A DNA stretch of 64,000 bases from Palaemon carinicauda (lineage: Eukaryota > Arthropoda > Malacostraca > Decapoda > Palaemonidae): contig NC_090768.1 of NCBI RefSeq assembly GCF_036898095.1, forward strand, positions 49,481,547 through 49,545,546, given 5' to 3'. The translations under genes and the position numbers were made by a program. Under the pieces are notes generated by a model, which did no database searches, was not told the origin of the DNA, and saw only the letters and a list, made by a program, of their open reading frames with translations. This document shows, piece after piece, positions 63,959 through 64,000 of this stretch (positions are counted from its first letter, which is position 1; every line of letters begins with the position of its first letter).

Positions 63959-64000
63959 TTTCCGTTTCCCGTTGCTCTGGCCCTTCGGGTTCTCGCAACA

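Overview
This window is eukaryotic genomic DNA, most likely from a decapod crustacean (shrimp, crayfish or crab). The reasons are spliced exons with consensus splice sites, many long AT, ATT, AAT and GA microsatellites, SINE/LINE copies with AAT-repeat tails, and an unusually dense set of DIRS-type tyrosine-recombinase retrotransposons, a class known to be common in Decapoda. The species cannot be fixed from the sequence alone.

The only host gene I can reconstruct is on the minus strand: a START-domain lipid-transfer protein of the STARD10/PCTP group. Its exons are at 34957-34971 (a five-codon first coding exon), 6645-6785, 5702-5849, 5360-5512 and 810-931. All junctions keep reading frame and follow GT-AG. 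The last 3' exon(s) lie beyond the left edge. Intron 1 is about 28 kb and is largely filled by DIRS elements. A second host gene may start on the plus strand at 44975, where a short exon encodes a signal-peptide-like sequence and ends at a strong splice donor.

Layout. 1-9430: 3' half of the START gene, with a tRNA-derived SINE (2826-3062) and a decayed plus-strand coding remnant (3080-4620). 9430-18990: an old DIRS element split by a younger complete one (10352-17388). 19080-19308: a LINE C-terminal fragment. 21735-26025: two truncated DIRS elements back to back, the first with the end of a recombinase gene, the second with gag only. 26938-33513: a second complete-ended DIRS related to the 10352-17388 copy. 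34957: first exon of the START gene. 35716-36790: a satellite array of seven 153-bp units. 37500-44850: a cluster of SINE copies, LINE fragments and microsatellites. 44975: signal-peptide exon. 45451-50985: two related elements with terminal inverted repeats, the larger carrying a nested inverted-repeat element. 52018-54640: further DIRS remains on the plus strand. 55583-61660: a third DIRS lineage with recognisable gag, reverse transcriptase, RNase H and recombinase pieces, plus a tandem array of 260-bp units. 62840-64000: a plus-strand arginine/serine-rich gag-like stretch and a large hairpin with 220-bp arms.

As a system, the DIRS elements show the organisation expected of circular-intermediate retrotransposons. 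Two inverted terminal repeats are joined in an internal complementary region next to the recombinase gene. Gag packages the RNA, RT/RNase H makes cDNA and the tyrosine recombinase integrates it. Every copy here has at least one visible defect, so none looks fully autonomous.
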